A stretch of 64,000 nt of DNA, taken from Trichuris trichiura (Eukaryota > Nematoda > Enoplea > Trichinellida > Trichuridae). This document shows, in pieces, positions 43,085 through 55,000 of the stretch (positions are counted from its first letter, which is position 1; each line of letters opens with the position of its first letter). Under the pieces are notes generated by a model. It made no database searches, was not told the DNA's origin, and saw only the letters and a list, made by a program, of their open reading frames with translations. A program made the translations under genes and the position numbers. The stretch is taken from contig JBAJFE010000019.1 of the NCBI GenBank assembly GCA_037903355.1, positions 186,001 through 250,000 of the forward strand, read 5' to 3'.

Positions 43085-46000
43085 AAGTTATTTTATTGTT
43101 ATGCTTTTAAGCTACATCAAAAGGGACGATTTGGATGCTGTTGCATTTATAGTTGCGGACAAACAGCTTCCGCCATATTTCCAAGTTTCAAGTAATATTT
43201 TGATCAAAGAACGGTTTCCTACACGCGCAATTCACCTCAATCAAAGTTTGAAAAATAATGCGCTCGCTAGCAATAAAAATCTATAGTTCAATTTTGGGTA
43301 CGGAACGAACTTGATCTACACGAACGGGTACATTTCATGCAAACAAACAGTTTTTTAAAAAAATGAGAACTGCTCAATTGCATAGTTTATAAAGTTGGCT
43401 ATTTGCTTCAAGCGACTAAGCCTTTAGTTTTATGAACTGTGCTGATTAAGGTAATGTGAACGTGTTAATGGCAAGAAATATTGAGTGAAAAAAATGAGCC
43501 AGTCGCTTTTAGTATTTTGAGTTCGGAAAACTGATGCGTAGGGAAGGTCAATGAGGCGGAACATCTGCTGGAAGACCAAGTAGATTGACTCGGCAAATCA
43601 GCCGAACTACTTAGGCGAAGAATTTGCCACTGGTGCTTTGTGCATTCTGTGCGAGGATGGGTAAAGAATGCAATTCCGCCAAGAATGACTCCTAATTTTT
43701 GCGGGTGCAAAATTGGGACCATTGACAATTCTTCATCTGTCCCGCCTTACGACAATGAAGGAGAGATGAAGATTACCTGCAGTATGACGCTGAAAAACTG
43801 CTTTACGTATCAGAGTTCAGAATTAGTCACTTCTCTGAAGGCACGCCGGAAATAACTAAAGCAAAACGGCATCGCCCTATCAAAATCTTAGAACTAATAC
43901 GGAAAGCATTTCTTGTTCACAAGAAGATGAGCAGCTCAATTATTTGCATGACTGAGCAAAGTAGCCGATGGGCATGCCCGGCTGCTTGCATAAGAATTGC
44001 AAATCCCACATACGAATGAGCTGAAGAGGCATTCAAAGAAGGCTATTCAATATTAACAAACGGGTATCGAAGTATTCAAAGATGGGCAAAGCTGATACTT
44101 CTCTATCACGTAAATTTGACCCGCACCCGATTGTTACTGCAGTTTCAGATAGCCGACTGTGGCAGTGACCAGAATAAATAAATTTCGCACCACCTATTGA
44201 ACTACCAATGGTTCAAAGTAATCAGCAGGTTTTTTCTCGCTTTGAATGAAAACTTTTAAAGTTAGAAGATGGCTAATAAACTCTCGAAATTCCTTACACA
44301 TGACTGATAGAGTGAGCGTAATTATAGTTAGTGAAAAACGGGAAATTTAACTTAGGCACACAGGCGTCAATAATAGACTTCAGCTTGCCTCTGGTAACAG
44401 TCTAAAAGTGGATAAGGCAAGCAAGTGATTCACCTGCATTTGAATACGTTAATGACTAAGCGAAAGCGAGAGAATGCTCTTTGCCACTGCTAAGCAAAGG
44501 GGTGTGATCATTTAAACATTATTTCAATATGTTAATATTAATAATCAGCAGGCACATGTCTAAATACTTTCGCTTTTTCACTTTCTAGCTTCATCATTTA
44601 CGTTTTTATTATAAAAATGCCGACAACAGCAGAGCAAGCGAAACTATGCTGATGAAGTGCAAAGTAGAGTATACCGGATTTTCTTCGTTGACAGCAGCAT
44701 TTGATATACTATTGCAAATACTCCGATTCTATCCTATATGCTACTTCTTGGCGTTTCAGATGGGAAGCATTCGCACGCACACTTTTAATGCATTCATGCT
44801 AATAACAGCACGTTTACTTCTTTGATATGGCTTAGATACGTCCCAGATCACTCCATAAGAAAAAAGTGATTATTTTTTGAGCGGAATGACTACCCAGTTG
44901 GAACAAAGCGAGTCTTAACTTCTTCTTACAATGGCTTTATGCAATTGTTATTATTGGTTTACTTTATGTTGAACAGCTCATTTGAAATTTTACAAGCAAG
45001 ACAGCTTTTCCGCACCAAATGCAAATGTTCCGCCAAGGAATTATCCCTAGCTATCCTCAGTTTACGTTATGCATACTCGCGTAAGCACGAAGGAACTCAA
45101 ACAGCTGGAACAGAGTTTCCTCTCCTAGAACCGTACTTACGAAGTGCCATTTGATTAGAGTGCTATTACATGGCAATTGCAGGAAATAGGCTGCGACGGC
45201 ATCGTGAATTCTGGCAAAAGGCTTGACTATTGTGGCGTGTGCAATGGCGATGGCACTACATGCGGCAGGCCAACGTATGTATGGAAAATGACCGATCAGT
45301 ACTCCGAGTGCGATGTCACGTGCGGGGCAAAAGGTATTGTAAGAATAGTGCTGTCTTGCGCCCTAATCGGTAAGCTTTTAAGGATGGCGTGTGTCCGTTT
45401 CACTTTGCGTTAATGAAAAATCCGGCGAACGCGTCCCGGAGCATTTATGCGCCGACAAACAACGACCCACTCCTTCACTGAAACAATGCAAATACGTGCC
45501 ATGTTCGGCTGAGTACGTAACGATGCAGTGAACAGTTGAACTTTATTTCTTTGCAGACAATTTTATTAAGTACGTTTAAGAGCATCTTTACAAAACGGGT
45601 ATGAGGAACTTCTACCTCTCTTACGCAAAGGCTAATCATCTAATTTTTGTATTTCGCTTCTGTTCCACTCTTCTTCTGACAAAACTTATGGGCAATTTAT
45701 TCTGAATAGCTAAGGCAAAGATTACGGCTTGATTGATTACTTCTATTGGTCATTCTCCGCGTACTCATAATGAAAACATGGAAATATCGAAATTTTAATG
45801 CTCTTCATATATACTCTTCAAGTGACAAGGCGCGGCGAGCGACCTATCAATCGCAAATTTAGTAACGTCTGTTAGACGTATTCGCTAGCGGAATCGTAGT
45901 GCTTCAAGTTCTTGATGAACATTCACAGCTCTGGACCCAAGCATGTCTCTGAGGTCGTTTCGCCAATAAAGCATTGCGTGATTTTGCCATTCGCTCAAAG

Positions 46001-49000
46001 GCGACGGAAGCAGTTCAGCAGCAAGGCTGATACACCTATGTATCGGAGATGGTTCGCTACTTTTATTATACTGCTTTCATTTGGTGCTTCAACGTGCGGT
46101 AAAAGGAATACGAATCACGCCTCAAAATTCAGGTACACTTACGTTTCCTTCAAACATTAGCGATTGTACACTAAGAAGTATTACTTCACGGTAGGTCGCA
46201 GGTTAGGCGAATCAAAAACTCAAAGGATCTGCGTTAGCCCTCGGTCAATACAGCTAGACATCAACACCCAGAGTACCATCAGAAATGTTAATTTTTTTTT
46301 CAATAAATGTTCCGCCTCCTCTAGCTGACATGGTACACCTTAGTGACGAAATACTAGTCGAAATCTAGACAAAGAGCTATGAACATTTATGACGCAACAC
46401 CTCGGGAGTGAAATACAAACTTTACTTTATTTCAATGTTACTCATTCGTCTAAAGTTCCCTCCCAATAAGTATTAGTAAGATGCTGTAGTTGACTTGTTC
46501 CAACGGCTCGGCCTTTTGATATTCTGTCCAGTTATTAAGCAAAGTCTGTTCGTCAAAAAGTAGTTATTAATACACGAGAGAAGCTCCGCTGAGACTATAT
46601 TGAGAGAATAAAATTTAAAAAAATGAAGCGAATAGTTTGTACTCAGATGTTTGCTATAGTGTCTCCATGTATATTGCGTCCTTCGCTGGGCATGAAGTTC
46701 CAGCACAGTGTTAGAGTTGTTTTATGTCTACGCGCACATTATTTGAATCTATAGGCAAACCACAGTAGTACTCACTCAGGTTTTCTATTTCTGGGCACAG
46801 TGTTTTTATAATCCAAAGGTGAGGCACGTCCTTCTGCCTAAACATCAGATTGAGCCGCTGCTTGGCCTTTACTTGTTTCAAAGAGAAAGCTACTCCTGAG
46901 AAGACTTTTAAGAAAAAATTGACGCTAATCGCACTGAGTGAAACTGATATACGAATTTAAGTTTGTTGCATACTTTTTGTGAATTGATAATTTTTAATAA
47001 GTTTAAGGCTAGCCTTAATCCTTTTATGCAAAGTTAGTTCTTACATGAAAACGAAGGGTTCTACATTTGTCCTCCTTTCTTAGGAAAACCAGTTGCAATA
47101 ACATAAAATAACTGTCAAGTCGAAAGGCGTTGACGATCTTTCTGAATGCAACTGAACCTGCAGCTTAGACGTTTACTGATCAAACTACGCTACATGCAGA
47201 ATCAGCTTCTGTTATCAATACTGTTTTTTATTGGCAGTTTGTACTTGTTAAGTTCTCCAACGCCATTATAAGTGTCTATTTTTCAGCAGTTAGCACTTTT
47301 TGTTTGCATGACGGCACAATTTCTATTTTCAATCCTCGTATTAGTATTTGTCTAATCTCATATGCTGGTATGTATTCTTTGCCGTTGTGACAATGTCGCT
47401 GCTTAATGCAGCCTATTCACCAATAGAAACTCTTTAGTACGTAAAAAATACATCCATTCAGCGAAATTACCTAACACTAGTAAACTAATAGGCCGTACAA
47501 TTGGCGTGATTTTTCCCTTGTACGTGAGGAGAAACCAAAAATTTTATCGGATTACTCCCAGGAATACATTTGTCTATATTTGCTAACACGTCAACCCTAC
47601 GCTTACGACTTTAAAACCTTAAACAGCTAAAAGTGTCCTCTCCTGTGCGTTAGAGGACGTGATATTTTTCATCGCGTTGTTTCCTTCTTACGGTGTCGTG
47701 CTCTACAGAAAATGATTCACTATTGGAAAACAATTTTTAAAAGCTTTTGAAACCGGCGATGTCAGGCCGTCAACAAGACCACTTCTAAAAAGCTGTGAAC
47801 TTTAAAAGGTCAAATCCCCTCAGAAAAAGCCTAATCTTATCAACATTAATCTATAGAACAGGATATCGTCGTAAATGTAAGAACGTGAATCCAGGCCGGT
47901 GTTGCTAGAGAAAATACATAATCAGATGTTTAGCTTAAAAACAATGAACTTTGATCATTTAGGAGTACAGAGCAGTTTCGTTCTTGAAACTATTTAAATA
48001 ATAAATTAGCCTTTGAAGGTAGTTTCTTATTCTACCGTACCAACATTGTTTCGAATACGTAGCACATTGTTACGAAACAGATTTTTCTCATGGTTTAAAC
48101 TCCTAATTACGGTGACACACGTTTTGTCAGAAAGTATTATTACACCCAAAGCATTTCAGCTGATGATGGGTCAAGCTTTGACCCGAAAGCTCCAGGGTTT
48201 CGCTGTACTTTTATATCTCAAATATTGTTAGTGTAATTAATTATATTGTGTCTTAATATTAATTAAGACTAGTCATTTCACTATGCTATTTCGAACTCCA
48301 ACGTTCCATGTCACTCACTGTACATGTTCTAATAGCATAGTCACAAACTTAGCTATACAATGCGCCTTTGCACTTTTCATGCAGGCCAACAAATGAGATT
48401 GGGATATGCATGCAGAAAGGTATGTAAGGTCGTATATGTTTTCCAAAACTACATTCTAATTCTCCAATGTTCGCAGAGTACCTATGTAGCCGTGAAAATA
48501 ACCTATTCGTTTTCTGAGTTTCAACCCACTTTTTATTGATCACCACTCGTAACAGCAACTTGCGTTGAGTATAGAAGTAAAGAAACCGTACGTTTATGTT
48601 AAAGAAATTCAGTCTTTTTTGCTTAAAAATGGGACAGCATGAAGTAGAAAAGAATCTACAGGTAAAGGAGAAACTTTAAAGTAAGTGATTCGGGAGCAAT
48701 AAAAGGAAAACTGGAACTTCAAGCAGAGTTTATTGTTATGTAAACGTGCCGTTGTATGATTTGATAAATTTATTTCCGCTACTTCCGGGTTATCCCTTAA
48801 CTCGTCATTAGCGGATAGATTGTAAAAGTCACCATGAACGTAAACATTCTGCATGAAGTTCCACTGCCCCGTGAAAAGAAGTTAAGTTTTCAAAAATGGG
48901 TACTTATTTATCAAACATCAACAAGTGCTTTCTAAGAATAGTAGCAACAAAACTAACAGAAAGTTGTGCGTTGAGCTGGACTCTACAGCATGGATGGCAT

Positions 49001-52000
49001 GCTCGAGCTATCCAAAAAGACTCATACTACGTCGTGTTCTAAATGTCTGCGTTATTTTCATGGCAGAAATTAGCCAAGCTAAAAAATGAAACACTCACAC
49101 CGCTGTCATGTCATAAACAACTCAAGTGATTCTCTAACATCTTTCTAACGAGAGCTCTCTTACCTGGTCTGCGTGGTCGCGTCTGACATTTTCTCATCTC
49201 ACTGACTAACAGCAAAGAGAACATCAAGAGGGTAAAAGTGATTATGTAAGCAAGTTCTAACAAAAATATCAGTGGATGGCGTTGCAGGTACCTTTAAAGC
49301 AAGTTAACTAAGTTTACAGAATGTTTCGGTCAAAGCTGCACGGTCTGATGACCGACATTTGTATTTTAACTACCCTGTATGGGCTCCCGTGTTCATAACA
49401 ACTACACAAAGTCGACTTCTTAATTAACTTTACCAATTTAGTTTTGTATCATTGACTAATCACCCATTGCTGCAGAATGAGCTTCCATCAAACGATCGTT
49501 GCTTAAAGTTAACGCCACGTTTTTTTCTCAAAAGCAGTTGTACGCACAGTGCAACAAGGGTTTAGCGAGTTCCGCCCGCGTGAGTACAATCTATGACCTG
49601 CGCCAACTGACTTTCGCTATGCTTACTGATGCTCTCCCAGCATTTTGCTAAAGTTGCTTCCATGTTGCAAGGCACTGATTAATGATTACTTTTAGCTGGA
49701 CTACGGGCAGATGGGAAGACTGCAATGCGTCTTGCGGTGGTGGCTGGCAAAGTCGAGCCGTTTTCTGCTTTGAAAGCTACAACAGCACAGAAGGAAAGCA
49801 GGAGAAGCGTTATGTCGACGAAAGTTACTGCTGGAAGAAACGAAAACCATTGGATCGCCAGCGATGCAACCAGCAAGGCTGCCCCAAATGGGAAGTTGGA
49901 GAATGGTCGCAGGTACGCAGAAGCAACTTAGACAAAACTATCAAATAACAAAATTTTTTTAACAGTATAAACGTAATTTTAATCATTACGCATATTGTAT
50001 GTATAATCCTGCAAAAGCCAAAACTGATCTGTTACAAAAAACTAATTATTGAAAGACCTTGTTCCGTCCTAAAATTAGTTTTTTAACCCTTTCAACGAAG
50101 ATTTAATCTTCACTCTTTTAGTTCGCGTTTTCTGCCATCCCATCGTCCTTAAGCTTATTATCAACGAATGAGCAAATCAAATTCCCTTTATTGTCTAGAA
50201 ACAGTACTTACATGATATTTATAGACTGTGTCATACTCTGTTGTCATTGGCAACAGAAAAAAGCAGTTTTCTGGAAAGCCCGCAGCATTTTTACTCGGTT
50301 AATAAGATTGCTCTACAGACTACTGGGATTTTTTAACGTTAAAGCGATGCAGCACACTAGGAATAACAAGTTAGAAAGCTGCAAATGTCACTTGACGAAG
50401 AAGACTTCAATGTTTACTAACCATTGCATAAAGCATACCAAGTCTAAGCCCACCACAATAAAATTTCAAAAAATTAAAAGGCAACCTATCGCGGAGCTTT
50501 CATTTTCGACGCACTCCCTTATTTTCCGTGAGACTGAAGGACAAAGTTTTCGAGCAACAAATGTGCTTATTGAGTTTCATTTATTCCAGTGCTCTGCAAC
50601 TTGTGGCAACGGAGTGAAATACCGAAGAGTGGCATGTCGACTGGAAAAAGGCAAAGAGATTTCTCACTTTTCATGCGACCCAAAGAAAATGCCAACGGAA
50701 GAAGAAACATGCGCTGCGCCTTTGTCGTGCGAGGAAGCCGAAAAAATACAAAGTGCAAAGTTGAAATTTTACAAGCATAGCTTTATCACCTTGCTTTGCA
50801 GAAGCGAATCATCAAAGGTTTCGCTTCATGATTGGCAAGTCGAATGAACAGTTTGAACGAGAAACAAGTGGCACAGAGCCTCGTTACTCCTTCAAGCCAA
50901 GGTAATGCTTAACTGATGAAAATATTAATACAATTTTAGCATCATCATTGGAATTTGGGTCGCCATGTTCATATGCGAAATTTATTTAGGTTTTCACCTG
51001 TTAACAAACTAAATTTATATCGATATTCAATGTAGGTACTTTAAGATCAGGTTCATAGTAACACGAGTGAAACTCTTAAAGGGCAGTCAGGAAGGATTGT
51101 TGTCATTTTGCACAGCTCTTCCTAAGAATATAACAATAATAATAAAAATATTATTATTATTATTTCCAATTTTTTAAAAAATATTCCAATACTCCAAGGT
51201 TTTTAAAAATAAAGCGTACTATTCATATTATTATTAATCATTCTCTAATATTCCATCTTGTTATGAATAAGGTTGTCCATGTTGACGTAATGCCCAAAAC
51301 AAGTCTATTAATACCTTATCAAGTAAAAAGAGCAGCGTATCTTTGTAGCATAAAGATTACCTTATAGCGGATGAAAAAAAGATTTTTAAATAAAACTACA
51401 AGAATGAGAATCTCACAGTGATTTGTCTGGTCAAGCAAAGAAACCAGTGAAACTGTACATTTTTACCAACTAGAATTATGAAATAATTGTTCTCCTTAGT
51501 TGGGCAACGAGCTCTCACTGCGCGCTCCAGTAAACCCAAAAGGTCCTATGTATTTGTTTGTCATTCTTTCTTTACGAAAAGGTAAACGAATTCAAGCATC
51601 ATCTTTGGCAGAGCAAAATCGAGACATACTCTTTATATTACTTCAGCTGGATGCCCGGCCCTTGGAAACCGTGTAGCACTACATGCGGACTTGGAGTAAA
51701 AACGCGTGAAGTACAGTGTGTAGCGATGCAGCTCATCACACAAAATCTTGCCATTTTGCCAGAATACGAATGCGACTGTACGTGAAAGATTGTTCACTTT
51801 TTTCCTTGTGCTCAAGTTTGCCTATTTGAAGCTAAAACAAAGCCTCAGGAATTCTATCCGTGCGAAGTAACTGCCTGTCCAAGAGTGCATGCACAAAGCA
51901 CTACGCATGCTCAAGTGGACACCGTTCGCTCATTCAATGAATATCGCTGGGATTTTAAGGACTGGGGACCCTGTTCCGCTTCCTGCCTTGGTGGTAATCA

Positions 52001-55000
52001 ATACTTTGTCCTATATAAACGTCCACCCAGACAGCAAAGCTTGTTCGTAGGAATACAAAGTACAACTTTACGATGCGTCCACGTCCACACTGGAACCGAA
52101 GTTGCCTGGTCAAATTGTAACCCAAAACAGAGGCCAGCGAATAGTACAAGGTCATGCAACAATCACCCTTGCCCACCGAGATGGGAAGTAAGGCTGTTTC
52201 ACTGGTTCTAAAATCGCATAATATTGCACGAAAACGTTTAGATCGGCGACTGGTCGATCTGCAGCCATACTTGCGGTGGCGGAATTCGAACAAGACAAGT
52301 AAGATGCTTGCAAGATATTAATCGAAATGAAAAAATGATTAGCACCATGATCATGCCGGGAAACCAGTGTTCTTCGCCAAAGCCAGTCAGCCGGCAGTCA
52401 TGCGCAAGCGACAGTTGCCCACCGCATTGGGTTGTGGGACCATGGAGTGAGGTACATACTTATTTTTACTTAACCTTTCATTTTACACAATAGCGTTAAT
52501 TAAAAGAATGCAAAAATTGCCGTCGCTAAGTTTATGGTAAAAGAAAATTACGTTAGCATACACTTTTCATATAACCTAATTACTTTTGGCACGCGATTAT
52601 CAAAAGCAACTTTCTTCCGCTTCACCATTTCATTCTTTGAAAGTGGGACAAAAAAGCCTCGGAAGTTATCTTGCTTTGTTTTAACTTTGTATCACATTTA
52701 AGCGGGTTTGCTCTTTATCTTATACAAGGGATATTAGAAATTTGCAAAGCTTTTGGGTACAAACCTGAGGTTCACTAAGAAATGGATCATTAGCCAAATA
52801 CGGTTAACCCTAGTGTGGCTGGTTTCCAAGTAATGCAGATGTTGAAACCAAACGTATAATTGCGGTGCAACCAGAGAAGTTGAACTAAATTGAATAAAAA
52901 TGCATAACCTTTTAACTCCAATACTTCTCTGTACTTTCAGTGCTCCGTCACCTGTGGTCCCGGTGAACAGTACCGAGCAATTGAATGTGAACAGCTGACA
53001 CTTGACGGAACGACGAAGCGTTATGACCCACCTAATCCATGCTCAAACCTGCCTAAGCCACCTATTATACAGCTTTGCAGTCTAGCAGGTACGTTGTATT
53101 AATAAAAGAAAGTAATTCATCCTTACCAGCAAAATTTTCAAGCTACATGTCCTTCGGGCAAACTAAAGGGTTACCATGCTGGAGCTAACGCATTTATGAG
53201 CGCGTCGCCAAACAGCGGTAGGCGACGATTAACTTTCCGAGTTGGTGGAAGGGCAACTCTGTTCGAAGGCACAAATTTGAAAATAAAATGCCCTGCAGTT
53301 GGAACAACTGATGTACCAATAAAATGGCTGAAGAACGGTGAATTCATTTCTCGCACCGGTAAGTATGTCACGAGCATTCCAACTGGCGATATGGCTATTT
53401 TCAAGTTTTTGAAAAGTTATTAGGGAGAAATAGATCATAATGCTGATACGGAATTACTAGCCGTTTAATGTTCTATTGGTAAAGCTTTCAGGAATCACTG
53501 ATTCTCATACTTGAGAATTCAAATATACTAATAATTGTAAGGATCACCTGTAGACAATCTCAGTTTTAAAGTAATACTTTTCTCAGTGTTTATGTAACCC
53601 TGAAATAAGCGACAAGCTTCAGCTTATGATTGGAATTGCAATGTACAGGCACTGAAATTTGCAAACGTTAGTAACAAAGCTATTCACATGTTTTTTCGCT
53701 TTCATGACTCCATGAATGATTCGGTCGCGTTATTTCTTTAGATAGGGTGCAAATTTCGAAAAATGGCGCGCTGCGAATCAACGAAGCCAGTTACAAGGAT
53801 GCCGGTGTTTACACATGCATGTTTGGCGGGGACAAGCGAAACATCACGCTGATATTCAAGCCAAGAAAGTATGGCGCAAAAGCTAAAACATTGAAAAAAC
53901 CTCGCAAATTTAAATCGTCTATGAAAGCAAAGCAAAAGCAGCTGACGCAGCAAACGCAAAATGAAAAGAACAGCACGTATAGTATCGAGTCATTTAATGT
54001 TCAGCCTGAAGCAATGACACCCGCTATGAACTTATGGGAATCAGAAAAGCTCCTTGATGCTGAAACTGGCCAAGACACTAAGCCCGCCGAGCAGACTTTC
54101 AGCGAAGCGTTGTCTGAAAAGGAAAATCAACTACAAGACGGCACTGAGTCTGATGACAAAACAGAAGCTTATCAATTGCCTCCTTCCACACTTTACGAAG
54201 TTGGACTTATCAGCTGACTTGTAAAGCTATTAATTCGGTTTTTCTCAGGATCTCAAAGCAAATCTGCGCTCGAGAGGCGCGATGCACGTTTACCACCTGC
54301 TGATCAGTGCTGACGACTTAGCATCTGTCAAGTTCTCTTGGGTTACGGGAATGTGGTCACCTTGTTCCAAAACATGCCAGAGCAAAAACGGTGGAGGAAT
54401 GCAGGTTAGTTAATACTTTTTTGTGGTCAGCAGCTTCTCATATATAAGCCTTGGAATCCTATCCGATCAGGAAGAATATTTTTAAGCGTACTCAGTTGAA
54501 CACTAATGCTAAGACTGATAAATGGTCTCGGAAGTTATTTCATAAACTATACGCAATTTTATACTTCATTGTGCTGTTGGTTACCAACAATTTTCAGTTC
54601 CGAAGTGTGCAATGCAAAGCAGAAATTGATGGAAGGTCCAGCTATGTTGACGACAGCATATGCATTCATGCGAACTTTCAAAAACCTTACGAAACTCAGT
54701 TTTGTGGAACAGATCCATGCCCTGAATGGTACGCAGAAGAATGGAGCGAGGTAAACTGCCACTAGTGGCCGCAGATGGTGAATATCCTACACCGTTGTCC
54801 ATATTAGTGCGCAGATTCACGATGCATTCGATTTTCAACGGCAGTGCAACGAAGAACAGTTCGCTGTATATTCTTAAATGGTACCCAAGCCGGCAGCCCC
54901 AGTATGTGCAACCGTATTACCAGACCCAGACAGAAGAAAGAATGCTTCAACAAAAATTGTGTGGCCGAGTGGAGAACTGGTGACTGGCTACCAGTAAGTT

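Larger units (their letters stand above)
37112..45182 (+). other. Giant intron 3 of the ADAMTS-like gene
   Basis: Bounded by CTC|GTAAGT and GGCAATTGCAG, this 8-kb intron holds the frame-broken segment at 39.2-40.1 kb and the TA/GA microsatellite. Around 42.4-42.5 kb a plus-strand frame reads LPEELVVDLSACLTRYRRK, and at 43.64-43.86 kb another reads MTPNFCGCKIGTIDNSSSVP; both are isolated and not assigned. No spacer-domain exon was found in it. Confidence 0.6.
45513..49695 (+). other. Intron 5 of the ADAMTS-like gene
   Basis: It runs from GA|GTACGT to CTTTTAG. It carries the candidate alternative signal-peptide exon and the hammerhead-like remnant; the rest shows nothing I can support. Confidence 0.6.

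Noticed and set aside
45334..45413. Read-through of the frame after TCGAKG (GIVRIVLSCALI...) as part of the TSP1 repeat
   Set aside because: A 49-nt GT-AG intron (45334-45382) removes it and restores the frame to WRVSVSLCVNEKSGERV with correct TSP1 cysteine spacing.
49160..49210. TSP1-like start TWSAWSRLTF on the plus strand in intron 5
   Set aside because: No cysteines or splice sites follow; a coincidental match.
51778..51831. Alternative donor at 51782 (GTGAAAG) for the exon ending at 51777
   Set aside because: Using it puts the next exon out of phase and gives an immediate stop; the GTACGT donor at 51778 fits and keeps the TSP1 cysteines.
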